From Psychrobacter celer (GTDB taxonomy: Bacteria; Pseudomonadota; Gammaproteobacteria; Pseudomonadales; Moraxellaceae): DNA of 64,000 nt. The notes below the pieces were generated by a model that was not told the DNA's origin, ran no database searches, and worked only from the letters and a program-made list of their open reading frames with translations. The stretch lies in contig NZ_JABASU010000004.1 of the NCBI RefSeq assembly GCF_016107555.1, positions 1 to 64,000 of the forward strand, read 5' to 3'. The translations under genes and the position numbers were made by a program. This document shows positions 10,364 through 19,058 of the stretch, in pieces (position 1 is the first letter of the stretch; every line of letters starts with the position of its first letter).

Positions 10364-12682
10364 ATGAGTACCCCTTTTTCAGCTTCTGATGAGGCCAAAG
10401 CCGATGATGAATCACCAAATGACGCTGCAAAAAATACCGCCGCCCAGCTATCGATACCTACTGCTGATGAGCAATTGAGTGAACAAGCAACACAATTGGC
10501 CACTGCGTTACGTACTTTACTTACCCAGCAAGGCTATCCTGTAGATAATGTCCGTCTCCATGGCGTGCTGCATCAACAAATGGAGCTGACGACTCTATCT
10601 AGTGTTGTTAAGGTACTGGAGCAATTAGGGGTTGAGCAACTGCCAGAGGCATTACCCATGCCAGATGCAGCTTTTCTACCTTTACTGGCTTTACATCCTA
10701 CACAAGGCTGGGGTGTGATTGAACAGCAAACACCACAAGCGCTGTGGCAGTTTCGTCAAGCTGAGCATGTGAGTATCCATCCAAGTGATGCTTTTACTCA
10801 GCTATTGCGAATACGATTAGAGGGCGAGCCTAGTAAGCGTAAACGGTTAAGCTTTGATCAGATTCTAAAAAAAGACCTCAAAAACTACCGTGGCATTATT
10901 GTAGAGGCAGTTGTTGCCTCATTTTTAATCAATATGTTGGCGCTTGCCGTATCGCTGTTTTCGATGCAGGTCTATGATCGTGTGATTCCAACTCGTAGCG
11001 AATACACTTTGATTATTTTAGCGAGTGGGGTAGGTCTGGTCATCTTATTTGAAACTTTTATGAAGTTTGCCCGCTCCAAGATTATGGACAAAGTGGTGGT
11101 CAATCTCGACCAGTATTTATCACGTGAGGTTTTTCAGCGTCTATTAGGCGTGCGCATCGATCAGATGCCAGGGTCTGTGGGGTCTATGGCGGCGCAGCTG
11201 CGTGGATATGAGCAGGTTCGCAGTTTTTATACAGCAAGTACGTTGTTTGGCTTGGTCGATATACCGATGGCGATCATATTTGTAACCCTTATTATTATTA
11301 TTGGTAATCCATTAGTCGCTTTAGTACCTATTGTTGCCGCCGTGGTGGCGATTGTACTAGGTCTTGGTGCACGCAAAAAAATCGACAGTATCGCCGCTGT
11401 GGGCGCGCAAGCCTCTTATCGCAAGACAGGTATCTTAGTAGAGACGGTAGAGGGCGTTGAAACGATTAAGGCCGGATCAGGCAACTGGAAGTTTTTGTCA
11501 CGCTGGCTTGATGTGATGAACATCACCACCAAAAATGATTTGGATATGAAGCATGCCAATGACAACCTAAGTTACTTGTCACAGATGATACAACAGGTCA
11601 GCTATGTCGGTATTGTGATTGTGGGTTCTTTTGTAGTGATGTCAGGAGATATGACCATGGGTGGCTTGATCGCTTGCTCAATCTTAGGCGGTCGTATTTT
11701 AGCACCAGTGATGGGTATTCCTAATCTATTGGTACAGCACTCCCATGCCAAAGCTGCCAAACTTAATATAGAGCAGTTGTTCTCACTAGAGCAAGACAAT
11801 CACGGTGTCAGTCACCCGTTATCGCCCAGTCATATCTCAGGTAATTTTGACTTAGAAAAAGTGATATTCAACTACCAAAATAATGATCAGCCCGCTTTAG
11901 CTATCAGTAGGCTACAGATTAAAGCAGGCGAGCGTATTGCTGTTTTAGGACCTATTGGTTCTGGCAAATCAACCCTATTAAAAGTATTGTCTGGATTATA
12001 TGCGCCCACACAGGGCAGGGTATTGTTAGACGGGCTTGACATGCAGCAGATCAGTCGTGAGTCTTTGAGTGCGCAAGTGGGCTACCTACAACAGGATCAT
12101 CGCCTTTTTGAGGGCACGCTACGAGAAAACCTATTGATCGGCTTACCAGCGCCTAGCGATGACGTTATGTATGATGCGTTGGTCAAGACGGGACTGATTA
12201 GACTAGTTGCCAGCCACTCTAGTGGTTTAGATCTGCCTATTAGTGAAGGAGGCAAGGGATTATCAGGAGGACAAAAACAGTTGGTTGCTTTTACACGCTT
12301 AGTATTAACCAAGCCTTCGGTGGTATTGATGGACGAGCCAACCTCCTCTATGGATAATCGGCAGGAAGCACAGTGTATCGATGTGTTGCATAAGCATTTT
12401 GGAGAAGATCATACTTTAATCGTGGCCACTCACAAAATGCCACTGCTGCAATTGGTTGATCGCATCATCATTATGGACAATCAAAAAATCGTGATGGATG
12501 GGCCAAAATCAAAAGTGCTGGCCCAATTACAAAGCAATGAAGAGCGAAAACCTGCTCATAAAACCGCAGTAAAGGTCAGCCAACCAAAAACTCGTGTTAT
12601 CAGTAAAAAAACCTCAAGTATTGAAGTGAAAGCTGATGATCAGTCTGATAAAGATGATAATGTGGGGCAAGCCAATGAATAA
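10364..12682 (+). CDS. Type I secretion ABC transporter, LapB/HlyB-like permease-ATPase
   Basis: The product has 772 aa. Residues ~45-150 form a C39-peptidase-like domain without an obvious catalytic Cys, as in exporters of non-cleaved RTX substrates. Residues ~165-450 form the six-helix ABC membrane domain, and ~485-715 the nucleotide-binding domain with Walker A GPIGSGKST (~529), signature LSGGQ (~631), Walker B VVLMDEP (~652) and H-loop ATH (~688). All ATPase motifs are intact. A ~45-residue polar tail follows. The gene sits between the TolC-like and HlyD-like genes and overlaps the latter by 8 bp. It should energise one-step export of the adhesin across both membranes. Family assignment is firm; the LapB label is by analogy. 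Confidence 0.93.
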   Translation: MSTPFSASDEAKADDESPNDAAKNTAAQLSIPTADEQLSEQATQLATALRTLLTQQGYPVDNVRLHGVLHQQMELTTLSSVVKVLEQLGVEQLPEALPMPDAAFLPLLALHPTQGWGVIEQQTPQALWQFRQAEHVSIHPSDAFTQLLRIRLEGEPSKRKRLSFDQILKKDLKNYRGIIVEAVVASFLINMLALAVSLFSMQVYDRVIPTRSEYTLIILASGVGLVILFETFMKFARSKIMDKVVVNLDQYLSREVFQRLLGVRIDQMPGSVGSMAAQLRGYEQVRSFYTASTLFGLVDIPMAIIFVTLIIIIGNPLVALVPIVAAVVAIVLGLGARKKIDSIAAVGAQASYRKTGILVETVEGVETIKAGSGNWKFLSRWLDVMNITTKNDLDMKHANDNLSYLSQMIQQVSYVGIVIVGSFVVMSGDMTMGGLIACSILGGRILAPVMGIPNLLVQHSHAKAAKLNIEQLFSLEQDNHGVSHPLSPSHISGNFDLEKVIFNYQNNDQPALAISRLQIKAGERIAVLGPIGSGKSTLLKVLSGLYAPTQGRVLLDGLDMQQISRESLSAQVGYLQQDHRLFEGTLRENLLIGLPAPSDDVMYDALVKTGLIRLVASHSSGLDLPISEGGKGLSGGQKQLVAFTRLVLTKPSVVLMDEPTSSMDNRQEAQCIDVLHKHFGEDHTLIVATHKMPLLQLVDRIIIMDNQKIVMDGPKSKVLAQLQSNEERKPAHKTAVKVSQPKTRVISKKTSSIEVKADDQSDKDDNVGQANE

Positions 12683-13844
12683 TTACCAACATAAGTCTTA
12701 TGATCCTAAAGTTGGACGTACCCGTATCATTATTTGGGGCGCTCTATTCGGTATCATTGTATTAGTTATTTGGGCTTATTTTGCAAAAATAGATCAGGTG
12801 ACTCGAGCCACAGCAACTGTTATCGCTAGTGCTCGTACACAAGACATTCAAGCGGTTGAGGGTGGCGTATTGACTGATATCTTAGTCAAAGAAGGTGAAG
12901 ACGTCACTAAAGGGCAACTGGTTGTTACCTTAGAAGAAGAGCGGGCACAAGCGGCAGTCGCCAATGCAAGCTCTAAAATAGCAGCCCTAAAAGCCAAGCT
13001 GGCTCGACTTGAAGCTGAAATATATGAGCGACCATTAACGTTTCCAGATGATATTTTGCAGTATGATGAATATATAAACAATCAAACGCAACTGTACAAT
13101 CGCCGCCGCCGTGCTATCGAGCAGGATGTTAGTTCTTTACGAAAAATGATGGTATTGGCAAATCAAGAGCTGAGTATGAACGAGCCTTTACTTGCTCATG
13201 GAGATGTCAGTCAGGCTGATGTAATTAAGCTCCGTCGGCAAGTGGCAGAAATACAGGCGCAAATCACCAACAAACGCAATAAATACTTTGAAGAAGCGCA
13301 GTCGGAAATGACCAAGGCGCAAGAGGAACTCAATACTGAGCTTGAGCAGCTGCGCGACTACTCGCAAGTATTGCAAGAAAAAAACCTATATGCCCCAACC
13401 GATGGTAAGGTAAATAACATCCTTATTACCACTATTGGCGGGGTCGTAAAGCCTGGTGAGATTATTATGGAAATATTGCCAACCAGTAGCGATCTCATCG
13501 TTGAGGCCAAGATTAGCCCAATGGATATTGCTTATGTGAAAGAAGGTCAGGTGGCTACTGTCAAGCTGGATGCCTATGATTATTCTATATTTGGTGCTAT
13601 GAATGGCAATGTGGTTTATATCAGTCCCGATACTCTGATGGAGCAAACACCGAAAGGTGAAGAGCCGTATTATCGAGCGCAAATCAAAATTACGGGCGCC
13701 GAGTTTGAAGACCACCGTGACGAAATAGTCATTAAACCAGGTATGACAGCCTCAGTCGATATCAAAGCCAAAGAACGCTCGGTGCTGTCCTATATTACCA
13801 AGCCTATCACCAAAACATTCTCTGAAGGGTTAGGTGAGCGTTAA
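12675..13844 (+). CDS. HlyD-family membrane fusion protein (LapC-like adaptor)
   Basis: The start chosen is the ATG at 12675, which overlaps the upstream stop (ATGAATAA, 8 bp) and follows a GGGG-containing ribosome site; the frame itself is open from 12636. The ~388-aa product has a short cytoplasmic end, one TM helix (~17-36, IIIWGALFGIIVLVIWAYF), a biotinyl-lipoyl-like half, a long coiled-coil hairpin (~95-230), the second lipoyl half and a C-terminal beta-barrel (motif KPGMTASVDIKAKERSVL). It links the inner-membrane ABC transporter to the TolC-like channel. It is the last gene of the three-gene exporter operon; a weak stem-loop follows at 13863-13889. Confidence 0.93.
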   Translation: MNNYQHKSYDPKVGRTRIIIWGALFGIIVLVIWAYFAKIDQVTRATATVIASARTQDIQAVEGGVLTDILVKEGEDVTKGQLVVTLEEERAQAAVANASSKIAALKAKLARLEAEIYERPLTFPDDILQYDEYINNQTQLYNRRRRAIEQDVSSLRKMMVLANQELSMNEPLLAHGDVSQADVIKLRRQVAEIQAQITNKRNKYFEEAQSEMTKAQEELNTELEQLRDYSQVLQEKNLYAPTDGKVNNILITTIGGVVKPGEIIMEILPTSSDLIVEAKISPMDIAYVKEGQVATVKLDAYDYSIFGAMNGNVVYISPDTLMEQTPKGEEPYYRAQIKITGAEFEDHRDEIVIKPGMTASVDIKAKERSVLSYITKPITKTFSEGLGER

Positions 13845-13862
13845 GACTTGTATAAAGCTTTA

Positions 13863-13889
13863 AGCAGATGCGTTTACCATATATCTGCT
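13863..13889 (+). terminator. Possible weak terminator after exporter operon
   Basis: AGCAGAT and ATCTGCT form a 7-bp stem 19 bp after the stop of the HlyD-like gene, followed by a T/A-rich run (ATATTTTATT). The stem is short and the T tract interrupted, so this is tentative. Confidence 0.4.
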
Positions 13890-13946
13890 ATATTTTATTG
13901 ATAGTAGTTTTCAACACATTTAGATAACTATTGAGTGAATTGAAGA

Positions 13947-13996
13947 CGCGCCCTAACCCTGTCGTCAATCCTGTAAACATAAACTTGAGAGATTTT
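13947..13996. repeat. Degenerate IS3-type terminal repeat remnant
   Basis: The stretch with CTGTCGTCAATCCTG and AAACATAAACTTGAGAGA resembles, with substitutions, the right terminal repeat of the IS3 element at 41004-42339. No coding part remains. It marks the left edge of the IS-rich zone. Confidence 0.45.
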
Positions 13997-14075
13997 AGGG
14001 TGTGTCCCTAATCTGGAAAAGTAAGTATAAAGGCTTTGAAATAAAGAGACTATTTCAAACATGGCTCTCTAAATT

Positions 14076-14190
14076 ATGGCAAGAACAGTGCTTAATGATA
14101 ATACATGGGAACAACTCCAAAGTAGCATGAAGGCTCATGGCTGTCATACTTGGAAAAATGACAGACAAGTCATGGAAGCCATATTGTTTA
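14076..14190 (+). pseudogene. 5' fragment of an IS5-family transposase
   Basis: From ATG 14076 the frame reads MARTVLNDNTWEQLQSSMKA and continues as a typical IS5-family N-terminus (KNDRQVMEAILF) for about 38 codons. It then departs from the family and meets a stop at 14247. The break near 14190 is a junction with the oppositely oriented transposase fragment. Upstream, GGGTGTGTCCC near 13994-14004 may be its terminal repeat. Non-functional. Confidence 0.7.
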
Positions 14191-14553
14191 GATGTTTGCA
14201 TGTCCAGTATCAATCCTGTTTGCCAATGAACGATCACTTGCGCTTTTAAGGTATGTTGTTTTTTCTTACCGCTGTAGTAGTCTCTTTGGTTTTTTTTGGA
14301 CGCTCAATAGGGGTTTCGGTGGCATCGACAATGACGACTGACCAATTGATGTCCTCATCGACACGACTGGGCAGCTTTTTAGGCAATTCAAACTTGCCAG
14401 AGTCAATCAGTGTGTCTTCTACTTTACGAATGATACGGCTAGCAGAAGACTCATGAATACCAAAGTCCATACTGATATGATAAAGCGTGCGGTATTCACG
14501 CCAATAAGTCAGGGCTAGTAGTATCTGCTCCTTAAGACTGAGCACACTTGGTC
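14191..14553 (-). pseudogene. Internal fragment of a second IS5-family transposase
   Basis: The minus-strand frame below 14553 reads LSLKEQILLALTYWREYRT and continues with a helix-turn-helix and VDATETPIERPKK, characteristic of the HTH_Tnp_4 / DDE_Tnp_4 type of IS5 transposase. At a run of eight A residues (about 14286-14293 on the plus strand as T's) a shift to the neighbouring frame restores the expected DYYSGKKKQHTLKAQVIV. This could be a programmed slippage site or simple decay. Both ends are missing: the N-terminus is cut by the IS3 end at 14554 and the C-terminus by the junction near 14190. Non-functional. Confidence 0.7.
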
Positions 14554-14641
14554 TGACCCCTGCCGTCAAATCCGTACACATAAACTTGGGAGATTTTAAT
14601 TACGCAGCCTGACGATAATAATCAAACCACACCTGTCTTGG
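14554..14641 (-). mobile_element. Right-end remnant of an IS3 element (same type as 41004-42339)
   Basis: Starting with TGACCCCTGCCGTCAAATCC this is, in reverse orientation, the terminal repeat and last codons (…QVWFDYYRQAA, stop) of the same IS3-family element found at 41004-42339. It is inserted into the IS5 transposase at 14553/14554 and cut on its other side by the IS256 remnant. Confidence 0.8.
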
Positions 14642-14709
14642 GAGGGCGTTCAAAACTCTGTGTCAACTAAATTAAAGGCGCATCACCGAATCTAATCGAC
14701 CAGGGAAAT
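14642..14709 (-). mobile_element. Right-end remnant of an IS256-family element
   Basis: This stretch is almost the exact reverse complement of 18921-18988, the right end of the intact IS256-family copy: terminal GAGGGCGTTCAAAACTCTG and the last transposase codons. One substitution is seen near the stop. It shows that an earlier IS256 copy was inserted here and later truncated. Confidence 0.8.
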
Positions 14710-15596
14710 TGAACCGCCCCGACTATATCGGAGACTTGATTGCTTGAGTCAGGCAGCTTTGTCTGACTCAATAAAATTATCATAGTATCGTCTCTCAAAC
14801 TCAAAAGGCGACACATAGCCAATCGTACTATGAATGCGAGTTTTGTTAAACCAATCGACCCATTCAAGGGTTGCTAATTCAACATCACTCACACCTTGCC
14901 ACTGCTGTTTTAAATATTCAATCACCTCCGTTTTATAAAGCCCGTTAACCGTTTCAGCCAACGCATTATCGTATGAATCACCCGTTGTACCAACAGATGC
15001 AATGACGCCAGAATCAGCCATCTTATCAGTATAGCGAATTGATAAGTACTGAACGCCGCGATCACTATGATGAATGACATCTTTAGGATGGTTTCTGTCT
15101 GCAATGGCTTGGTTTAGTGCTGCCATCACCATATCAGTGTTCATTCGATCTGATACTTTCCAGCCAACGATAGCGCGAGCAAATACATCAATGATAAAGG
15201 CGGTATATACCCAGCCACTCAGTGTCTTTATATAGGTAAAATCAGCAACCCATAGTTGGTTAGGGCGATGGGCATTAAAGTTACGATTAACCAAATCATC
15301 AGCACGCTTTTGATCGTCACGAGACTTAGTCGTTATCTTACCTTTACCTCGCCAAATACCCTGCATTCCATGCTGACGCATTAAACGCTCTACAGTGCAG
15401 CGTGCAGGATGTATACCCTCTGCTTTCAACTGTTGCCAGACTTTACGAGTACCATAACGGCATTTGCTGTCCTTCCAAATACGTTTGATTTCATTTAGAT
15501 AGAAATCGTCATGCTGACTACGCTGTGAACGCTTTTCAGGGGTTTCTTCTAGCTCTTTAGCACGATAGTATGTGGATGGGGCAATCGGCAACCTCT
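14710..15596 (-). pseudogene. Truncated IS3-family orfB transposase (IS51/IS3-group)
   Basis: The 280-codon frame (14749-15591) carries an IS3 orfB integrase core: HTH_21-like start (LPIAPSTYYRAK), then DDE residues in WVADFTYIK, IHHSDRGVQY and NALAETVNGLYKTE. The right inverted repeat starts at 14710 (TGAACCGCCCCGACT). OrfA and the first ~25 codons of orfB are absent, the frame opening with the TTG that encodes the Leu of LPIAPS, so the 5' side was lost near 15596. With no orfA or left end the element cannot move by itself. It lies in reverse orientation next to the left end of the next IS3 copy. Confidence 0.85.
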
Positions 15597-15755
15597 ACCA
15601 TGTCAAGGTAGGTCGACGAACCTGTAAGAAATGATGTTATCTTATATACATTGATTCTATTAGCCTAAAGATATTATACGATTGAATAATTGAGCTATGC
15701 TGAAGAAACCGTACAACTAAACTTGGTAAACTAAGCGTATTGACAGGAGTTTACC

Positions 15756-16055
15756 ATGACCAAGAAAGTAAGAACCTACAGTAACGAATTTAAAGCTGAA
15801 GCTGTCAAGAAGATAGCAGATAATAATGGCAATATCTCAGCTACTGCAAAGCAGTTAGGTATTGCCATGCAAACGCTATCAAACTGGCATAACAAAGCCA
15901 ATCAAGGCAAGCTTGTTGGCACAGAGCAATATGATCCTGACCTTATGAGTGCTCTTCAAGAAATAAAGCAGCTCAAGCGTCAGCTCAAAGTGGCTGAAGA
16001 GGAGCGCGAGATTCTAAAAAAGGCGACCGCGTACTTCGCGAAAAACAGCCCGTAA
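15756..16055 (+). CDS. IS3-family transposase OrfA (copy A)
   Basis: This 99-aa protein has an N-terminal helix-turn-helix (KVRTYSNEFKAEAVKKIADN) of the HTH_Tnp_1 type and a C-terminal leucine-zipper-like helix (LMSALQEIKQLKRQLKVAEE), the usual IS3 OrfA plan. A ribosome site GACAGGAG precedes the ATG. Near its end CTAAAAAAGG offers the A6G slippery sequence that IS3 elements use to make the OrfAB fusion. OrfA could be made, but the downstream orfB is broken, so it has no working partner from this copy. Confidence 0.85.
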   Translation: MTKKVRTYSNEFKAEAVKKIADNNGNISATAKQLGIAMQTLSNWHNKANQGKLVGTEQYDPDLMSALQEIKQLKRQLKVAEEEREILKKATAYFAKNSP

Positions 16056-17018
16056 AGTACGCTTTTATCAAAGACAATCGTCAGATATTTAGCACCACTA
16101 CTATGTGCCGTGTATTAAGCGTTAAGCCCTCAAGCTATTACGACTGGCTGAGTCGTGACATCAGCGAACAGCAGGTACACCGCAATCAGTGCGAGCTACT
16201 AGTTAAAGCCACTCACAATGAAATGAAAGAACGTTATGGCGTCGATTGCATGCTCATCTAAGCAAACAAGGCCACAACATTAGCCTGTATATGGTAAGAA
16301 GCATCAAAGAGGAACACGGCATCAAATGCCGTCGTCATAAGCGCTTTAAAGTCACTACTGACTCAAACCACAACAAGCTGGTCTATGACAATGTTTTAGA
16401 TCAGAGGTTTGACGCTAAGCGTCCTAACGAAGCATGGGTCAGCGACATTACCTATAGTCAGTTCAAAACAAAACTGTCATAAGTTCCAAAGCGCTACTGG
16501 GATGAATTTTTCGCAGCCTCTGTGTATACAGCACGCAAGGAAATTTATACCAGTAGCGCTATAACATTTTTAAATTGAATCTACTATATATCTGGACTGC
16601 TGAGGGCTGGTTATATTTAGCTGGAGTGAAAGATTTATACACCAAAGAGCTGGTCGGCTACGCTATCAATAAGCGCATGACCGCTGATTTAGTATGCCGT
16701 GCACTCAATATGGCAATCAAGAACAAACGACCTACTCAAGGACTGATTGTTCATTCAGATAGAGGTAGCCAATATTGTAGCCATGCGTACCATAAGATTA
16801 TCGAGCAGCATAAGTTTACAGGCTCAATGAGCGGCAAAGGTAATTGCTATGACAACGCACCTATAGAAAGCTTCTGGGGCGTCTTGAAGAATGAACTAGT
16901 ATATCATCAAGATTATAAAACGAGGTTTGCAGCCACTAGCGATATCATTGGGTATATTGAGCTGTACTACAACCAAACGAGGATTCAAACCCCAATTTTG
17001 ACAAACTCACCTGAGTAA
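16044..17018 (+). pseudogene. Disrupted IS3-family transposase OrfB (copy A)
   Basis: The orfB frame leaves orfA at the A-rich site near 16014 and encodes the HTH_21 region (CRVLSVKPSSYYDWLSRD) until a ~4-nt deletion near 16240 puts it out of frame. Homology resumes in the frame from 16246 (SLYMVRSIKEEHGIKCRRHK, then VSDITY), is interrupted by the MITE, and resumes at ~16589 to ~16989 with SDRGSQY and APIESFWGVLKNE. The last ~25 residues are replaced by unrelated sequence with a stop at 17016. It is therefore broken three ways. Confidence 0.85.
16455..16586. mobile_element. 132-bp MITE inserted at TA in IS3 orfB
   Basis: Comparison with the undisrupted orfB at 41830 shows a clean insertion between TA and TA (16453-16454 and 16587-16588). 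The ends TAGTCAGTTCAAAAC and, read inward from the right, TAGTAGATTCAATTT match over ~25 bp with some mismatches. The inside holds a second inverted repeat, AGCGCTACTGG (from 16500) and CCAGTAGCGCT (to ~16561). No ORF is present. TA duplication and short size fit a Tc1/mariner-IS630-type non-autonomous element. Confidence 0.85.
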
Positions 17019-17340
17019 ATTTTCGAACCCAAAAAGGGTGCTAACAATATGCCGTATATAGCGTTAGCATCTTTTTTTGCTACTACTTATATCTAATCAT
17101 TATCGATATTTATTCATCACGCTAATAATCTTAAATCCTCGTTAACAAGGCTATAAGCATCTAAGAAATTACTATTTAATCCATAAAATAATTTTATTAA
17201 AAGCATAATCATCAGTGAGCTTTAGCACTAGCCAGCTGTTTAAAGACTAATAAACACAATGATAAATACTAAAAGGGCTACTAATGCACCGAAGCGACTT
17301 AGTGTAAGATCACCATGATTAAACCCGTCAATATGAATTT
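16990..17340. other. Gene-free stretch between IS3 copy A and hsdR remnant
   Basis: No ORF or repeat of known type is seen in these 350 bases apart from the hairpin at 17036-17078. AT-rich with scattered stops in all frames. Confidence 0.5.
17036..17078 (+). terminator. Stem-loop with T tract
   Basis: TGCTAAC (17039-17045) pairs with GTTAGCA (17063-17069); an inner ATAT/ATAT pair extends it, and seven T follow. It resembles a Rho-independent terminator left from a lost gene. Confidence 0.55.
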
Positions 17341-17696
17341 ATGTCGCAGATTATCGATTACGATAATGAGGATATAGAGACTATACTATGTGAGAGGCTC
17401 GATGATGAGGTTTATTTCAGTAATATTATATGAGTCACTACTGCTTTTCTAAGCTACGTCAACAGGGTTTAAAGCTGTAAGAGGATGGTTTCTTTCCGCT
17501 GAATAATGGTAGCTGTGGAGCTGGCAATGCTAAGGATAAATAAGAGGACTGGCTATCAAAAATAGTCGCAAGGTTAAATGAGCTGTTCTATACTGAAAAT
17601 CTGACCGATAGAGACCTAATCAGTTACTCGCAAACTATCTGGAATAAAGTTAAAGAAAACCAAATCGCTATGAATACGAACAGAGTTAGTGTTTGA
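17341..17696 (+). pseudogene. Decayed 3' end of type I restriction subunit hsdR
   Basis: In pieces the plus strand reads like the C-terminus of HsdR. An initial piece is IIDYDNEDIETILCERL; after a one-base frameshift come SHYCFSKLRQQGLKL, a stop, AGNAKDK, a stop, EDWLSKIVARLNELF and LTDRDLISYSQTIWNKVKEN. The order matches the HsdR C-terminal region (…VLTHYR…SGKAKD…LSEIIEKLNELFG…LTDADK…). At least two stops and one frameshift are present, and the 3' end is cut by the IS256 insertion at 17699/17700. No hsdM or hsdS is visible. The match is from memory of the family, so moderate confidence. Confidence 0.55.
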
Positions 17697-17699
17697 GTG

Positions 17700-18989
17700 G
17701 TAGTGTTCAAAATTCTGTGTCATTCCCCTAAACTATGTAAAAAACAAGGAATGACACCATGCAAAACTTTGACTTTAACGAAGCCTTAAAAGGCATTCAA
17801 GCAGGTAAACCTATCACAGGCAGTGACGGGGTACTTGCCCCACTCATCAAACAGCTCACCGAAGCTGCCTTAAATGCCGAAATACAAAGCCACCTTGAAC
17901 AAAGTTCTACAAGCAACCGTCGTAACGGTTACAGCAAAAAGACCGTCAAATCAGCGGCGGGCAGCTTCGAGCTTGAAACGCCACGAGATCGTAACGGTGA
18001 ATATGAGCCTGTGTTGGTCAAGAAACATCAAACTAAACTCACCGCTGAGATCGATAGCCGCATCCTATCGCTATTTTCTCATGGCATGAGTTACCGTGAC
18101 ATACGCCACCACATTGCTGAGATATACCAACTTGAGGTCTCAGAGGCGACCATCAGTAGCATCACTGATGAGCTGATACCGCAGTTTAAAGCATGGCAAT
18201 CTCGTCCACTCGACAGCGTTTATCCGTTTGTCTGGCTTGATGCGACTCACTACAAGGTCAAAGACGAAGGACGCTATGTCAGCAAAGCCATTTACACGCT
18301 ATTGGCACTTAATACCGAAGGCAAAAAAGAACTCATTGGTCTGTATTGCTCTGAAAGCGAAGGGGCAAACTACTGGCTATCTGTGCTCACAGATTTACAC
18401 AATCGTGGCGTACAAGATATTCTCATCGCTTGTGTGGATGGCCTAAAGGGTTTTCCTGAAGCCATCAATGCCATTTTCCCCAATACAGAAGTACAGCTGT
18501 GTGTGATTCACCAAATCCGTAATAGTATCCGTTATGTAGCTAGTCGTGATCAAAAAGCCTTTATGCGCGATTTAAAGCCTGTTTATAAGGCAGTTAATAA
18601 GGAGTCAGCTGAACTGGCTCTTGATGATTTAGAGGCTGTTTGGGGCGATCAGTATCCGGCGGTGATTAAGTCTTGGCGGGACAAGTGGCATTTACTATCT
18701 GCCTATTTTAAGTATCCTGAAGCAGTCAGAAAGCCTATTTATACCACCAATGCGGTGGAAGCGGTACATCGTCAGTTTCGTAAACTTACTAAAACCAAAG
18801 GCGCTTTCCCGAATGAAACCAGCTTGCTCAAATTGTTGTATGTTGGTATGTTAAATGCCTCTGCCAAGTGGACGATGCCGATTCGTAATTGGGGACAGAC
18901 GATGATGCAGCTGTCTATCTATTTCCCTGGTCGATTAGATTCGGTGATGCGTCTTTAATTTAGTTGACACAGAGTTTTGAACGCCCTCT
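17700..18989 (+). mobile_element. Intact IS256-family insertion sequence
   Basis: The ends are GTAGTGTTCAAAATTCTG on the left and, read inward, GAGGGCGTTCAAAACTCTG on the right (about 20 bp inverted repeat). The same 8 bases TTTGAGTG flank it at 17692-17699 and 18990-18997, fitting the 8-9-bp duplication usual for IS256. It contains one full transposase gene. A second, truncated copy of its right end lies at 14642-14709. Confidence 0.88.
17759..18958 (+). CDS. IS256-family mutator-type DDE transposase
   Basis: The 399-aa protein has the usual length and plan of the Transposase_mut family: N-terminal DNA-binding part with GYSKKTVKS, catalytic Asp in WLDATHYKVKDEG (~160), second Asp in IACVDGLKGFPEAI (~224), then CVIHQIRNSIRYV, and the Glu region TTNAVEAVHRQFRKLTKTKG (~325-345). 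All typical catalytic motifs look intact. The ATG at 17759 is preceded by AACAAGGAATGACACC. The gene fills the element between the inverted repeats, so this copy is probably active. Confidence 0.93.
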   Translation: MQNFDFNEALKGIQAGKPITGSDGVLAPLIKQLTEAALNAEIQSHLEQSSTSNRRNGYSKKTVKSAAGSFELETPRDRNGEYEPVLVKKHQTKLTAEIDSRILSLFSHGMSYRDIRHHIAEIYQLEVSEATISSITDELIPQFKAWQSRPLDSVYPFVWLDATHYKVKDEGRYVSKAIYTLLALNTEGKKELIGLYCSESEGANYWLSVLTDLHNRGVQDILIACVDGLKGFPEAINAIFPNTEVQLCVIHQIRNSIRYVASRDQKAFMRDLKPVYKAVNKESAELALDDLEAVWGDQYPAVIKSWRDKWHLLSAYFKYPEAVRKPIYTTNAVEAVHRQFRKLTKTKGAFPNETSLLKLLYVGMLNASAKWTMPIRNWGQTMMQLSIYFPGRLDSVMRL

Positions 18990-19058
18990 TTTGAGTGAGA
19001 GGGATTGATTAGGTCAGATAAAAACATCAGTTTTTTAGCAAAAAGTAGATTTGATTAT

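Larger units (their letters stand above)
15691..16989 (+). mobile_element. IS3-family element copy A, 3'-truncated and MITE-disrupted
   Basis: The left terminal repeat (TGAGCTATGCTGAAGAAACC) matches that of the copy at 41004. OrfA is intact, orfB has a ~4-nt deletion near 16237-16250, a 132-bp MITE at 16455-16586, and loses homology to the other copy after ACGAGGATTCAAA near 16989, so the right end is gone. The left side abuts the truncated IS3 of another group. Confidence 0.85.

Noticed and set aside
13945..13990. GCGCCC near 13951 as left copy of the tRNA-Arg 3' end (att site)
   Set aside because: Only six bases agree with the tRNA end; the surrounding sequence is an IS3 terminal repeat relic instead.
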